A stretch of DNA of 9,899 nucleotides from Lachnospiraceae bacterium UBA2734 (GCA_002353635.1 DEKA01000027.1:20533-30431), one strand, 5' to 3'. Counted from the first letter of the stretch, positions 1 through 6,840 are shown. Numbers and translations: made by a program. Notes: generated by a model from the letters alone, not told the origin.

Positions 1-57
1 CGCCTGCGCGGATTTCGCCTCGGCCGCCGCAAAAACGCGGCGCAGAGGATTTATTGA
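1..57 (+). CDS. Possible 3' end of the upstream gene (perhaps the OppB-type permease), frame uncertain
   Basis: The window opens inside or just after an upstream gene. Two frames could be its end. One closes with TGA at 55-57, just before the oppC start; its last residues are basic (RLRGFRLGRRKNAAQRIY), as in the cytoplasmic tail of a permease. The other closes with TGA at 60-62 and would overlap the oppC ATG as ATGA, a usual sign of translational coupling. In Opp/Dpp operons the gene before oppC is normally oppB, so either reading would fit. The visible piece is too short to confirm a family. Confidence 0.3.
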   Translation, partial: RLRGFRLGRRKNAAQRIY

Positions 58-58
58 C

Positions 59-1063
59 ATGAATTTTCACTTGAAAAAATATGACCCCTCCACGGCTTTC
101 GGCGGATCACAGGGCAAAAGAGACCTCCGCTCCTCCAATAAAAAGGCGGAGAACCCGGATGAGAAGCTGACGGCAAAGGACAAAAAGAGAATTGAGCTGG
201 CAGCTGCCATAGGCGAGCAGGAGACGGCCTTTGACAAGTTCAAGGTGATGTGCAGCGAGAACAAGCTCGCCGCCGCGTCCCTTGTCGTAATCATTGTGAT
301 CGCTCTCATGGCCATTTTTGCGCCTGTTGTCGCCCCGTATGATCCGACGAAGCAGGATCTTCTACACAGGCTGCAGGGCATGAGCGCGGAGCATATTTTC
401 GGAACGGATCAGTTGGGCAGGGATGTCTTCTCCCGCATGGTCTACGGCGCAAGGGTTTCTCTGGGGATCGGCCTTCTTCCGACCTTCATTTCGCTGGCAC
501 TGGGAACAGTGCTGGGTCTGATCAGCGGATATATGGGAAAGGCGGCGGACTTCATCATCATGCGTCTTGCGGACATCACGATGGCGTTTCCTTCACTCCT
601 CCTGGCCATGGTGGTCATGTATACGCTGGGCGCGGGCATCATCAATATTTTCCTGGCTCTTACGTTTGTATCGTGGGCCGGGACAGCCAGAGTCATCCGC
701 TCACAGACGCTGTCTCTGCGGGAGATGGAGTATGTCGAGGCGGCCCGCAGCATGGGTGTGTCCAGGACCAGCATCATGTTCCATCACATTCTTCCCAACT
801 GTCTGCCGAACCTGATCGTTCTCTTTACGCTGAATATTCCGGGATCGATCCTGTCGGAGTCCTCTCTGAGCTTCCTTGGCATCGGCGCACAGTCGCCCAT
901 GACCAGCTGGGGACTCATGGTATCTGAGGGAAAGAAATACCTGTTCACCAACCCTGTGATCGCGATTGCGCCTGGCGTCGCGATTCTGATTCTGGCCCTG
1001 GCCTTCAATTTCCTGGGCGACGGCGTGCGGGATATTATGGATCCCTATCTGAATAAGCAGTAG
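59..1063 (+). CDS. oppC: Oligopeptide/dipeptide ABC transporter permease, OppC/DppC type
   Basis: This is an inner-membrane subunit of a peptide importer. It would pair with an OppB-type permease to form the channel driven by the two ATPases downstream. Residues 1-68 are a charged, lysine-rich cytoplasmic leader. The first membrane segment is about 71-93, followed by the family's external motif FGTDQLGRDVFSR (114-126). Further hydrophobic segments lie near 133-157, 172-205, 251-265 and 298-319. The EAA loop that docks onto the ATPase is clear at 225-247 (VEAARSMG, then HHILPN). At 334 residues it is slightly longer than the usual roughly 300, because of the leader. The start is ATG with AGAGG about 11 bases upstream. 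Family identity is firm; whether the substrate is dipeptides, longer peptides or nickel cannot be read from the permease. Confidence 0.93.
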   Translation: MNFHLKKYDPSTAFGGSQGKRDLRSSNKKAENPDEKLTAKDKKRIELAAAIGEQETAFDKFKVMCSENKLAAASLVVIIVIALMAIFAPVVAPYDPTKQDLLHRLQGMSAEHIFGTDQLGRDVFSRMVYGARVSLGIGLLPTFISLALGTVLGLISGYMGKAADFIIMRLADITMAFPSLLLAMVVMYTLGAGIINIFLALTFVSWAGTARVIRSQTLSLREMEYVEAARSMGVSRTSIMFHHILPNCLPNLIVLFTLNIPGSILSESSLSFLGIGAQSPMTSWGLMVSEGKKYLFTNPVIAIAPGVAILILALAFNFLGDGVRDIMDPYLNKQ

Positions 1064-1124
1064 GACTGAAAATAACGGGGCGGCGCGGACGACATTAGGA
1101 TGTCACGAAAATTTATCCAAATAG

Positions 1125-1181
1125 TAATTGTTTAGCGGCCCTCGGGAACCGAAAGCTCTCGGGATGGGCACTAAACAGTTA
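1125..1181 (+). other. Intercistronic stem-loop between oppC and oppD
   Basis: In the 143-bp gap, 1125-1135 (TAATTGTTTAG) pairs with 1171-1181 (CTAAACAGTTA) over 11 bp with one G-U pair. Inside, GCCC at 1138-1141 pairs with GGGC at 1166-1169. The core has two mutually exclusive small hairpins: CCGA at 1149-1152 can pair with TCGG at 1142-1145 or with TCGG at 1159-1162. No U-tract follows, so it does not look like a simple terminator. Operon mRNA stability or processing between permease and ATPase messages is a possible role, by inference. I see no convincing promoter in this gap. Confidence 0.5.
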
Positions 1182-1206
1182 ATCTGAATAAAAACAGAGG
1201 AGCGGA

Positions 1207-2313
1207 TTGTCAGCAATGACGGAGACGAATACGCTGGAAGTACGGCACCTGGTCACACAATTTCATACAAGAAAAGGAGTTCTCCCCGCTGTGGACGATG
1301 TGTCCATCACAGTGCCGAAGGGAGCAATTGTCGGCATCGTGGGTGAGTCAGGCTGCGGCAAGAGCATGACAGCAATGAGCATCATGCAGCTCATCAGAAA
1401 GCCCGGAAAGATCGAGGGTGGAGAGATCCTTTTCCTGGGCAAGGATCTCTTGAAGAAGACGCCGAAGGAGATGCAGGCGATCAGAGGCGACCGCATCGGC
1501 ATGATTTTCCAGGAGCCGATGACGAGTCTGAATCCCGTCTATACGATCGGGCATCAGATTGTGGAGGCCATCCGTATCCACGAGAAGGTGAGCCGCGAGG
1601 ATGCCTGGAAGAGGGCTGTGGGCATTCTGAATGCAGTGGGTGTACCGGAGGCAGAGGAACGCATGAAGGCTTACCCGCATCAGCTCTCCGGAGGACTTCG
1701 TCAGCGCGTGATGATCGGCATGGCAATGGTCTGCAAGCCGGATCTGCTCATCGCCGATGAGCCGACGACGGCACTGGATGTGACCATTGAGGCACAGATC
1801 CTGGCACTGATGAAGAAGCTCCGGGATGACAACGGCACTTCAATTCTTCTCATCACCCACAACATGGGCGTCGTCGCGAAGATGTGCGATTATGTCTACG
1901 TCATGTATGCCGGCAAGGTCATGGAGCAGGCGGACGTGTTCGAGCTCTTCCGGAATGTCCAGCATCCCTACACAGCGGGGCTGCTGCGCTCCATTCCAAG
2001 GATCGACAACGTTGTGAAGAGGCTCTACAGTATCCCGGGCGTTGTGCCTAACCTTCTTCATCTGCCGGAAGGATGCAGCTTCTGCACGAGATGCCCTTAC
2101 GCGACAGACAAGTGCATGGAAGAGAGACCGGAGCTGCGGGATATCGGCGGCGGACACTGTGTGCGCTGCTGGTGGCAGATGTCGGAGCTGGAAGGCAAAG
2201 CTGCGCAGGCACCGGGGCAAGAGGACGGAGCCGGGCAGGTAACGGGGCAGGAGAGCTGTTCCGGACAGGCGCCGGAACCAGAGAAGGAAGCTGGGCAGAT
2301 TTTAGGACAGTAG
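1207..2313 (+). CDS. oppD: Oligopeptide/dipeptide ABC transporter ATP-binding protein, OppD/DppD type
   Basis: One of two cytoplasmic ATPases powering the importer. The nucleotide-binding domain has Walker A GESGCGKS (46-53), Q-loop Gln102 in FQEPMTSLNP, signature LSGGLRQR (160-167), Walker B LLIADEP with Asp184 and Glu185, and switch His218. The C-terminal oligopeptide-transporter region carries the cysteine cluster C290, C293, C296, C303 and C318; relatives use such cysteines for an iron-sulfur cluster. After about residue 330 the protein becomes a low-complexity tail rich in Gly-Gln. The start is uncertain: TTG at 1207 lies 4 bases after AGAGGAG, while ATG at 1216 (residue 4) lies 13 bases after it. 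The TAG stop is followed in frame by 27 open codons ending in a TGA that overlaps the oppF start, so the tail may originally have been longer. Confidence 0.94.
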   Translation: MSAMTETNTLEVRHLVTQFHTRKGVLPAVDDVSITVPKGAIVGIVGESGCGKSMTAMSIMQLIRKPGKIEGGEILFLGKDLLKKTPKEMQAIRGDRIGMIFQEPMTSLNPVYTIGHQIVEAIRIHEKVSREDAWKRAVGILNAVGVPEAEERMKAYPHQLSGGLRQRVMIGMAMVCKPDLLIADEPTTALDVTIEAQILALMKKLRDDNGTSILLITHNMGVVAKMCDYVYVMYAGKVMEQADVFELFRNVQHPYTAGLLRSIPRIDNVVKRLYSIPGVVPNLLHLPEGCSFCTRCPYATDKCMEERPELRDIGGGHCVRCWWQMSELEGKAAQAPGQEDGAGQVTGQESCSGQAPEPEKEAGQILGQ

Positions 2314-2397
2314 GTCCTGGCGGGAGAGTCGTCAGAGACTAAGGATGGAACCGGGAAGTCGGGAGAGACGCCGGAACTGGAGGATACAGCCAAGTGA
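2314..2397 (+). other. In-frame continuation of oppD beyond its TAG, ending in a GTGA overlap with oppF
   Basis: Reading on from the TAG at 2311-2313 in the oppD frame gives 27 sense codons and then TGA at 2395-2397. The residues (VLAGESSETKDGTGKSGETP, then ELEDTAK) are hydrophilic and resemble the preceding low-complexity tail. The TGA overlaps the oppF GTG start (2394-2396) by four bases, the classical arrangement for coupled genes. This suggests that the longer frame was the original end of oppD, shortened by a nonsense change, or that the TAG is sometimes read through. The region also carries the oppF Shine-Dalgarno GGAGGA at 2379-2384. Confidence 0.5.
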
Positions 2398-3371
2398 GTA
2401 CAGGCAGCACAAAAGAGCTCCTTCGTGCAGAACACCTTGTGAAGGAATTTCCTGTCGAGGGACATAAAAAGGGAGACGCCGTGCATGCGGTGTCGGATGT
2501 CTCTTTTTCCATCAGTGAGGGAGAAACGCTCGCTCTCGTAGGAGAGTCGGGCTGCGGCAAGTCGACACTTGGGCGGTGTCTCATCCGTCTTCTTCCCCTG
2601 ACTTCAGGAAAGGTTTATTTTAACGGGCAGGACATCACCGCGATGAATGAGCGGCAGTTCCGGCCGGTGAGAAGGCAGATGCAGATTATTTTCCAGGATC
2701 CTTATGCATCGCTTGATCCCAGGATGACGGTGGAGAAGATCATCGCAGAGCCTCTCCGGGCCAATAAGGTCTGCAAAACGAAGGAGGAGATGGAGGAGAA
2801 GGTCCTCTCCCTCATGGATATGGTCGAGATTCCGCGGGAATATCTCAGAAGATACCCGCACCAGTTCTCCGGAGGACAGCGCCAGAGGATAGGTATTGCC
2901 AGGGCACTGGCTCTCGAGCCGCGCCTTGTCGTCTGCGATGAGCCGGTCTCTGCGCTGGATGTCTCAATCCAGTCACAGGTGCTCAACCTCCTGGATGATC
3001 TGCAGGATCAGAAGCACCTGACGTATCTCTTCATCTCGCACGATCTCTCGGTTGTGCGGCATATCTCCGACAGGATCTGTGTGATGTTCCTCGGAAGGCT
3101 GTGCGAGATCGGCCCCACGGCGGAGATCTATGATCATCCGCTCCATCCGTACACGAAGTTTCTTCTTGCCTCCGTGCCAAGCCCCGATCCCACAAAGAGA
3201 GATGATGCGCAGCCCCTTCTTACTGGCGATATTCCAAGCCCTGTGAATCCGCCGTCTGGATGTGTTTTCAGAACGAGGTGTCCATATGCGGACGCACAGT
3301 GTGCCGCAGAAGTGCCACAGCTGCGCAGTATCGGCGGACATGAAGTGGCGTGCCACCATCCGCTGGGGTGA
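2394..3371 (+). CDS. oppF: Oligopeptide/dipeptide ABC transporter ATP-binding protein, OppF/DppF type
   Basis: The second ATPase of the importer, expected to form a heterodimer with OppD beneath the permeases. It shows Walker A GESGCGKST (50-58), Q-loop Gln101 in FQDPYASLDP, signature FSGGQRQR (158-165), Walker B LVVCDEP with Asp182 and Glu183, and switch His216 in FISHDLSVV. The C-terminal family region contains C290, C296, C303 and C320 around FRTRCPYADAQC, matching the cysteine pattern of OppD. The length of 325 residues is normal. The GTG start at 2394 is supported by GGAGGA nine bases upstream and by a four-base overlap with the TGA ending the extended oppD frame. It is the last gene of the operon; the following 580 bp hold no gene. 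Confidence 0.95.
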   Translation: MSTGSTKELLRAEHLVKEFPVEGHKKGDAVHAVSDVSFSISEGETLALVGESGCGKSTLGRCLIRLLPLTSGKVYFNGQDITAMNERQFRPVRRQMQIIFQDPYASLDPRMTVEKIIAEPLRANKVCKTKEEMEEKVLSLMDMVEIPREYLRRYPHQFSGGQRQRIGIARALALEPRLVVCDEPVSALDVSIQSQVLNLLDDLQDQKHLTYLFISHDLSVVRHISDRICVMFLGRLCEIGPTAEIYDHPLHPYTKFLLASVPSPDPTKRDDAQPLLTGDIPSPVNPPSGCVFRTRCPYADAQCAAEVPQLRSIGGHEVACHHPLG

Positions 3372-3448
3372 GCTGATTTTGGGGAGCGGTCTGCCATTCA
3401 TTTGGGGTGAGTTTGTATAGACAACCCAAACCCTTTGCGCTGACAGTC

Positions 3449-3763
3449 AAGAGTCATCAGAAATCCAAATATGGACAGATTCTGATGACATTTTGCGGTT
3501 AGTGAGCACCCAAGAGTCATCAGAAATCCAGACATGAACGGATTCTGATGACATTTTGCAGGTGGCGAGCACCCAAGAGTCATCAGAAATCCAGACGTGG
3601 ACGGGTTCTGATGACATTTCACGGGTTATGAGTGCTCAAAAGGCATCGGAAATCAAGACAAGGTCAGATTCCGATGACATTACACCGGATATGGCCCGTT
3701 AAAAGGCATCGGAAATCTCACTATCGTAGGATTCCGATGTCTTTTAGTATTTCGCCCCTGCAA
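3449..3763 (+). repeat. Five tandem 63-bp units, each an inverted repeat (hairpin array)
   Basis: Units start at 3449, 3512, 3575, 3638 and 3701, exactly 63 bp apart with no length change despite clear divergence. Units 1-3 begin AAGAGTCATCAGAAATC and units 4-5 begin AAAAGGCATCGGAAATC. Within each, bases 5-14 pair with bases 32-41: GTCATCAGAA with TTCTGATGAC in units 1-3, GGCATCGGAA with TTCCGATGAC or TTCCGATGTC in units 4-5. The A-T pair at 11-35 in units 1-3 is G-C in units 4-5, a compensated change. Pair 6-40 is T-A, then a G-A mismatch (unit 4), then G-T (unit 5). The loop and the roughly 22-base linker vary more. Function is unknown; an RNA structure or a protein-binding array are both possible. 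Confidence 0.9.
3701..3750 (+). terminator. Terminator-like hairpin formed by the last 63-bp unit
   Basis: In unit 5 the stem extends to 14 bp: 3701-3714 (AAAAGGCATCGGAA) pairs with 3732-3745 (TTCCGATGTCTTTT), including one G-U pair. The A-run and U-run at the stem base and the T-rich bases after it resemble a bidirectional intrinsic terminator. It could end the transporter operon on the + strand. The 17-base loop is large and the U-tract lies partly within the stem, so strength is uncertain. Confidence 0.4.
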
Positions 3764-3951
3764 TAAGTGGCAAGGAGAACATAAAGTGGCAAAGAGAAAA
3801 TAAAGTGGTAAAGAGAAAATAAAGCGGCAAGGAGAAAATAAAGTGGCAAAGAGAAAATAAAGCGGCAAAGAGAAAATAAAGTGGTAAAGAGAAAATAAAG
3901 CAGCAAAGAGAATATAAAGCAGCAAGGAGAAGTTAAGCGGGCAGGGAGAAG
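3762..3951 (+). repeat. Ten tandem 19-bp units carrying Shine-Dalgarno-like motifs
   Basis: Ten copies of exactly 19 bp run from 3762 to 3951, with consensus ATAAAGTGGCAAAGAGAAA, ending two bases before the ATG at 3954. AGGAG occurs in copies 1, 4 and 9, GGGAG in copy 10 and AAGAG in the others. Copy 10 provides the ribosome binding site of the downstream gene. Copies 1, 2, 3, 5 and 7 also contain a GTG followed by four codons and TAA, so each could be a five-codon mini-frame. In copies 2 and 5 this GTG lies eight bases after an AGGAG in the copy before. Because 19 is not a multiple of three, the long minus-strand frames across the array are artefacts of the repeat. Confidence 0.95.
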
Positions 3952-3953
3952 AG

Positions 3954-5396
3954 ATGAACGCATTTCATTACGAGGATATTAAGAATCTGGCGTGCGGCAT
4001 GCCGGAGGATATTGAGCAGAGAAAAGCGGCGGGTGACTTGAAGGGCACCGCTCGCCTGATTGACAGATGGCTCACGCGCCCGGATCTTCCGGAGGTACTC
4101 AGGGGGAAACTGCGCGCGGAGCGAGCAATGCTGGAGATTCTGCCGCACGATTATCCCTATTCGTTTCAGGAAGTCTACTCGTTGGTGAAGAAGAAGCTTC
4201 CCGATATGACTGTGAAGGAATTCCTGGATCTGCAGGATGCGGGCAGGATCAGCTGGATGTTTCTGAACGGAGAGGAGAGGTTCTTTTCCGACACGGTGGA
4301 CACACTGCTGGATGACCCCGCTATGAAGGAGCGCTCCTGCAGACTTCTTGGTGAGCCGTTTGTGAGGTACTCTCCCTCGAGAATGTGCGTGCAGGCGTCC
4401 GTAAAGAGAATGATCGAAAAAGGAGAGGACACAGTCAGATTCCGCATCCGGCACAGCCTTCGCATCAAAGACGAGGCGTTCCGGCCAAACGAGAAAGTGC
4501 GCGTGTGGCTCCCGATACCAAAGCCGTGTCAACAGATTGAAGGCAGTAGCATCCAAATTTTGACCACTTCAGACAATAACTATGTGCTGGCACCTGAGAA
4601 TGCACCGCAGCGCACGATCATGTACGAGACATCCCTCTCTGAAAACAGGGACTTCTTCGTCGAGTACGAGTACATAAACCACTCTGTTTATCACGACCTG
4701 TGGAGAGATGAGAAAAATGATCTTCGAGGGAGTGAAAGGGCCGCTGCCGATCCGCTCCATCATTTCAGCAAAGAGTTCTATATTGCGTATCTCTCTGAGG
4801 AGTATCCGCACATCCGCTTTACGCCATTTATGCGCGCGCTGGCGAACGAGATCACGAAAGACTCTGATTCCCCTCTTGAGAAAGCAAGGGACATCTATCT
4901 CTACATCACGACAAAGGTGCGATACAGCTATATGCGTTCGTACTATGGAGTGGAGAATCTCGGCGAATACGCAGCGGTAAACCGCAAGGGCGACTGCGGC
5001 ATTCAGGCGCTCATGTTCATCACGCTCTGCAGAATCTGCGGGATTCCCGCGAGATGGCAGTCCGGAAACGGTGTCCACGACAAAGATATGGGAAGCCACG
5101 ACTGGGCGCAGTTCTATGTCGAGCCCTACGGGTGGCTCTTCTGTGATCCGTCCTATGGCGGAGGCGCATGGGCCAATGGAGATGAGGTGCGCCACCGCTT
5201 TTATTTTGGCAATCTTGACGCATTCAGAATGGTGGCCAATGACCATTTTCAGAGACAGTTTACGCCGGCGCCTGTTTTCATCAGGTCGGATCCGTACGAC
5301 AACCAGAGCGGCGAGGCGGAATACCCGGACCACGCCCTGCGCGGGTGGGAATTCTCGGCGAAGAAGGAAGTGCTGGAGCACGAGATCAAAGGATGA
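3954..5396 (+). CDS. Cytoplasmic transglutaminase-like domain protein
   Basis: A 480-residue protein whose C-terminal part matches the transglutaminase-like fold. The catalytic triad is readable as Cys348 in GDCGIQALMFITLCR, His382 in SHDWAQFYVE and Asp398 in WLFCDPSYGG. Before it come a mostly helical, charged region (1-155) and a segment near 160-240 that looks like beta strands. No signal peptide or membrane segment is seen, so it should be cytoplasmic. Bacterial members act variously as cysteine proteases, amidases or cross-linking enzymes; the substrate cannot be read here. The ATG is preceded by AGGGAG five bases upstream, within the last 19-bp repeat. No promoter was recognised; everything between the oppF region and this gene is repeat DNA. 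It ends 18 bp from the convergent gene, with no clear terminator between. Confidence 0.85.
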   Translation: MNAFHYEDIKNLACGMPEDIEQRKAAGDLKGTARLIDRWLTRPDLPEVLRGKLRAERAMLEILPHDYPYSFQEVYSLVKKKLPDMTVKEFLDLQDAGRISWMFLNGEERFFSDTVDTLLDDPAMKERSCRLLGEPFVRYSPSRMCVQASVKRMIEKGEDTVRFRIRHSLRIKDEAFRPNEKVRVWLPIPKPCQQIEGSSIQILTTSDNNYVLAPENAPQRTIMYETSLSENRDFFVEYEYINHSVYHDLWRDEKNDLRGSERAAADPLHHFSKEFYIAYLSEEYPHIRFTPFMRALANEITKDSDSPLEKARDIYLYITTKVRYSYMRSYYGVENLGEYAAVNRKGDCGIQALMFITLCRICGIPARWQSGNGVHDKDMGSHDWAQFYVEPYGWLFCDPSYGGGAWANGDEVRHRFYFGNLDAFRMVANDHFQRQFTPAPVFIRSDPYDNQSGEAEYPDHALRGWEFSAKKEVLEHEIKG

Positions 5397-5414
5397 GTGC
5401 CCGTCGCACCTGGC

Positions 5415-6575
5415 TCAGTACGCATCCAGGAAGCTGTGTCTCTCCCCGTGCAGCTTGTAGCCGAGCACCTGGTCGACGGTGACGTTCTCCGTCGCATGGA
5501 AAATATTGGTCTCCACATCCGGAATATCCTTCTTCAGCTGCGCAATGAGCTGCTTGGTCAATACGCGGCGGGAGCCTGTGTGTGTGCCGTCAGGATTGAC
5601 CGCACAGGTCGTGCAGGTGTCCGTGAAGTGGCAGGCGCACTGGATGAAGTGAAGATGGTTGTAGTCGCGCCAGTGCTTGATATCATCCTCGCGGACGAAG
5701 TAGAGCGGGCGGATCAGCTCCATGCCGGGATAGCTCGTCGAGCGGAGCTTTGGCATCATGGCGTTGAACTGACCGGAGTTCAGCATGCCCATGAGCGCCG
5801 TCTCGATGACATCGTCGAAGTGGTGTCCCAGCGCAATTTTATTGCAGCCGAGGGCCTTTGCGTGCTTGTATAGATAGCCGCGGCGCATGCGGGCACAGAG
5901 ATAACAGGGCGACGTCCGAACATTGTCGACGGCATTGAAGATCTGCGTCTCAAAGAACGTGAGAGGAATCCCAAGGAGCTTTGCATTGCTTTCAATAATA
6001 TGGCGGTTCGCCTCGTTGTACCCTGGATCCATGCACAGAAAAACAAGATCAAAGTGAAACTGCCCGTGCTGCCGGAACTCCTGAAAGAGCTTGGCCATCA
6101 GCATGGAGTCCTTGCCGCCGCTGATGCAGACGGCAATTTTATCCCCGTCCTGAATCATCTTATAGCGGAGAATCGCTCTGGCAAATGGATTCAGGAGCCT
6201 TCCGTGGAAGGTTTTCTGCAGACCTTTCTCAATCTCCTCTCTCTTTTTGTCGTTCTCTGCCTCCTTCCGGATGGCATGCAGCGCCCATACGCCGTACCCG
6301 CCGGAGAGATTCCAGGCATCAAAACCCTTCTCGCGCAGCTCTGCGGCCAGCTCACCGGACACTGTGCCGTAGCGGCAGTACAGCACAATTTTCTTATTCC
6401 TGGGCAGGGGCGTGAGCGCCCTGTCTGCATACACGCGCACCTGCTCAGGCGAAAAGAGGACGCACCCCGGGATGAAGCCGTGGTCGTAGTCGTCCTGTGT
6501 GCGCGTGTCGATGAGCATATATTCAGCGGGGTCGAGCGCATCGAGCTCGTCCGGCGTCAGTTCATAGTCGGTCAT
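5415..6575 (-). CDS. Rhodanese domain fused to a TtcA-like PP-loop sulfurtransferase (probable tRNA thiolation)
   Basis: A 386-residue two-domain protein. Residues 1-105 form a rhodanese-like domain (LIDTRTQDDYDHGFIPG, then the active-site loop YCRYGTVSG with Cys67). Residues about 120-345 form a PP-loop ATPase of the TtcA/TtuA type, with SGGKDS at 152-157 and CYLC at 224-227. A later cysteine group follows (C313, C315, C321, C324). In TtcA, PP-loop ATP activation and a cysteine-bound [4Fe-4S] cluster allow tRNA cytidine 2-thiolation. Here the rhodanese domain could hand over persulfide sulfur, which is inference. The start ATG (6573-6575, reverse strand) has AGGAGA about six bases upstream. 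It is transcribed alone, convergent with the transglutaminase-like gene. The exact tRNA target, or another thiolation substrate, is not determined. Confidence 0.88.
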   Translation of the reverse strand: MTDYELTPDELDALDPAEYMLIDTRTQDDYDHGFIPGCVLFSPEQVRVYADRALTPLPRNKKIVLYCRYGTVSGELAAELREKGFDAWNLSGGYGVWALHAIRKEAENDKKREEIEKGLQKTFHGRLLNPFARAILRYKMIQDGDKIAVCISGGKDSMLMAKLFQEFRQHGQFHFDLVFLCMDPGYNEANRHIIESNAKLLGIPLTFFETQIFNAVDNVRTSPCYLCARMRRGYLYKHAKALGCNKIALGHHFDDVIETALMGMLNSGQFNAMMPKLRSTSYPGMELIRPLYFVREDDIKHWRDYNHLHFIQCACHFTDTCTTCAVNPDGTHTGSRRVLTKQLIAQLKKDIPDVETNIFHATENVTVDQVLGYKLHGERHSFLDAY

Positions 6576-6670
6576 GATCCATCTCCTGCATTACGAAAAT
6601 ACCAGCGGGCCCTGTCTGTGGTGCCGGCGTTACGGAATTACAGCCTGTCTGAAATTATTTTGGAAATAAT

Positions 6671-6687
6671 GCCTGCTGCGCGCAGGC
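6671..6687 (-). other. GC-rich hairpin at the 5' end of the minus-strand leader
   Basis: GCCTGC at 6671-6676 pairs with GCAGGC at 6682-6687 around a five-base loop. If the TATAAT at 6696-6701 is used, this hairpin begins within a few bases of the transcript start, where it could protect the mRNA end. The role is inferred. Confidence 0.35.
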
Positions 6688-6695
6688 CTTTGTTT

Positions 6696-6724
6696 ATTAT
6701 AGCGTAGGCGGCAAGTGATCGGTT
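6696..6724 (-). promoter_or_regulatory. Putative promoter of the rhodanese/PP-loop gene
   Basis: On the minus strand a perfect TATAAT lies at 6696-6701, about 120 bp before the start codon. No good -35 hexamer stands at the usual 16-18 bp; the best is TTAACC at 6721-6726, with a 19-bp spacer. Transcription would begin near 6689. Confidence 0.45.
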
Positions 6725-6840
6725 AATGTTTCACGGCCTGGCCTGTCCATATTTTGGGGTGCCGGAATTATCTGATAAATACGCACAAAGCCCGTGATAT
6801 CAACGTTTGCGGCACAGATTCAATGAAAGAGCACTTATGC
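6725..6840. other. Intergenic stretch without recognisable elements
   Basis: Between the minus-strand promoter and the NrdR operator I see no gene, no stable hairpin and no repeat apart from an isolated TGTTTCAC at 6726-6733, which recurs inside the operator palindrome. Confidence 0.4.

Noticed and set aside
1064..1206. Internal promoter for oppD/oppF
   Set aside because: No pair of -35 and -10 hexamers with acceptable spacing was found in the gap.
3401..3430. TTTGGG / CCCAAA inverted repeat after oppF as operon terminator
   Set aside because: The stem is six bp plus a bulged inner part, with no U-tract after it. The unit 5 hairpin at 3701-3745 is a better candidate.
3398..3622. Minus-strand open frame with a 21-residue repeated peptide across the 63-bp units
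   Set aside because: It is open only because 63 is a multiple of three. An in-frame stop lies just upstream of its start, the frame is not kept in units 4 and 5, and conservation follows the paired arms rather than codons.
3449..3951. CRISPR array
   Set aside because: Units are directly adjacent, lack unique spacers of constant size between identical repeats, and no cas gene is nearby.
3680..3963. Minus-strand hydrophobic frames over the 19-bp array (repeats rich in Phe, Leu and Tyr)
   Set aside because: A 19-bp period read in three frames gives a 57-base cycle without stops. The reverse complement of a purine-rich repeat codes for hydrophobic residues by composition alone.
6000..6707. Plus-strand frame opposite the rhodanese/PP-loop gene
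   Set aside because: It overlaps a clearly conserved minus-strand gene, has no suitable ribosome binding site, and its residues match no family.
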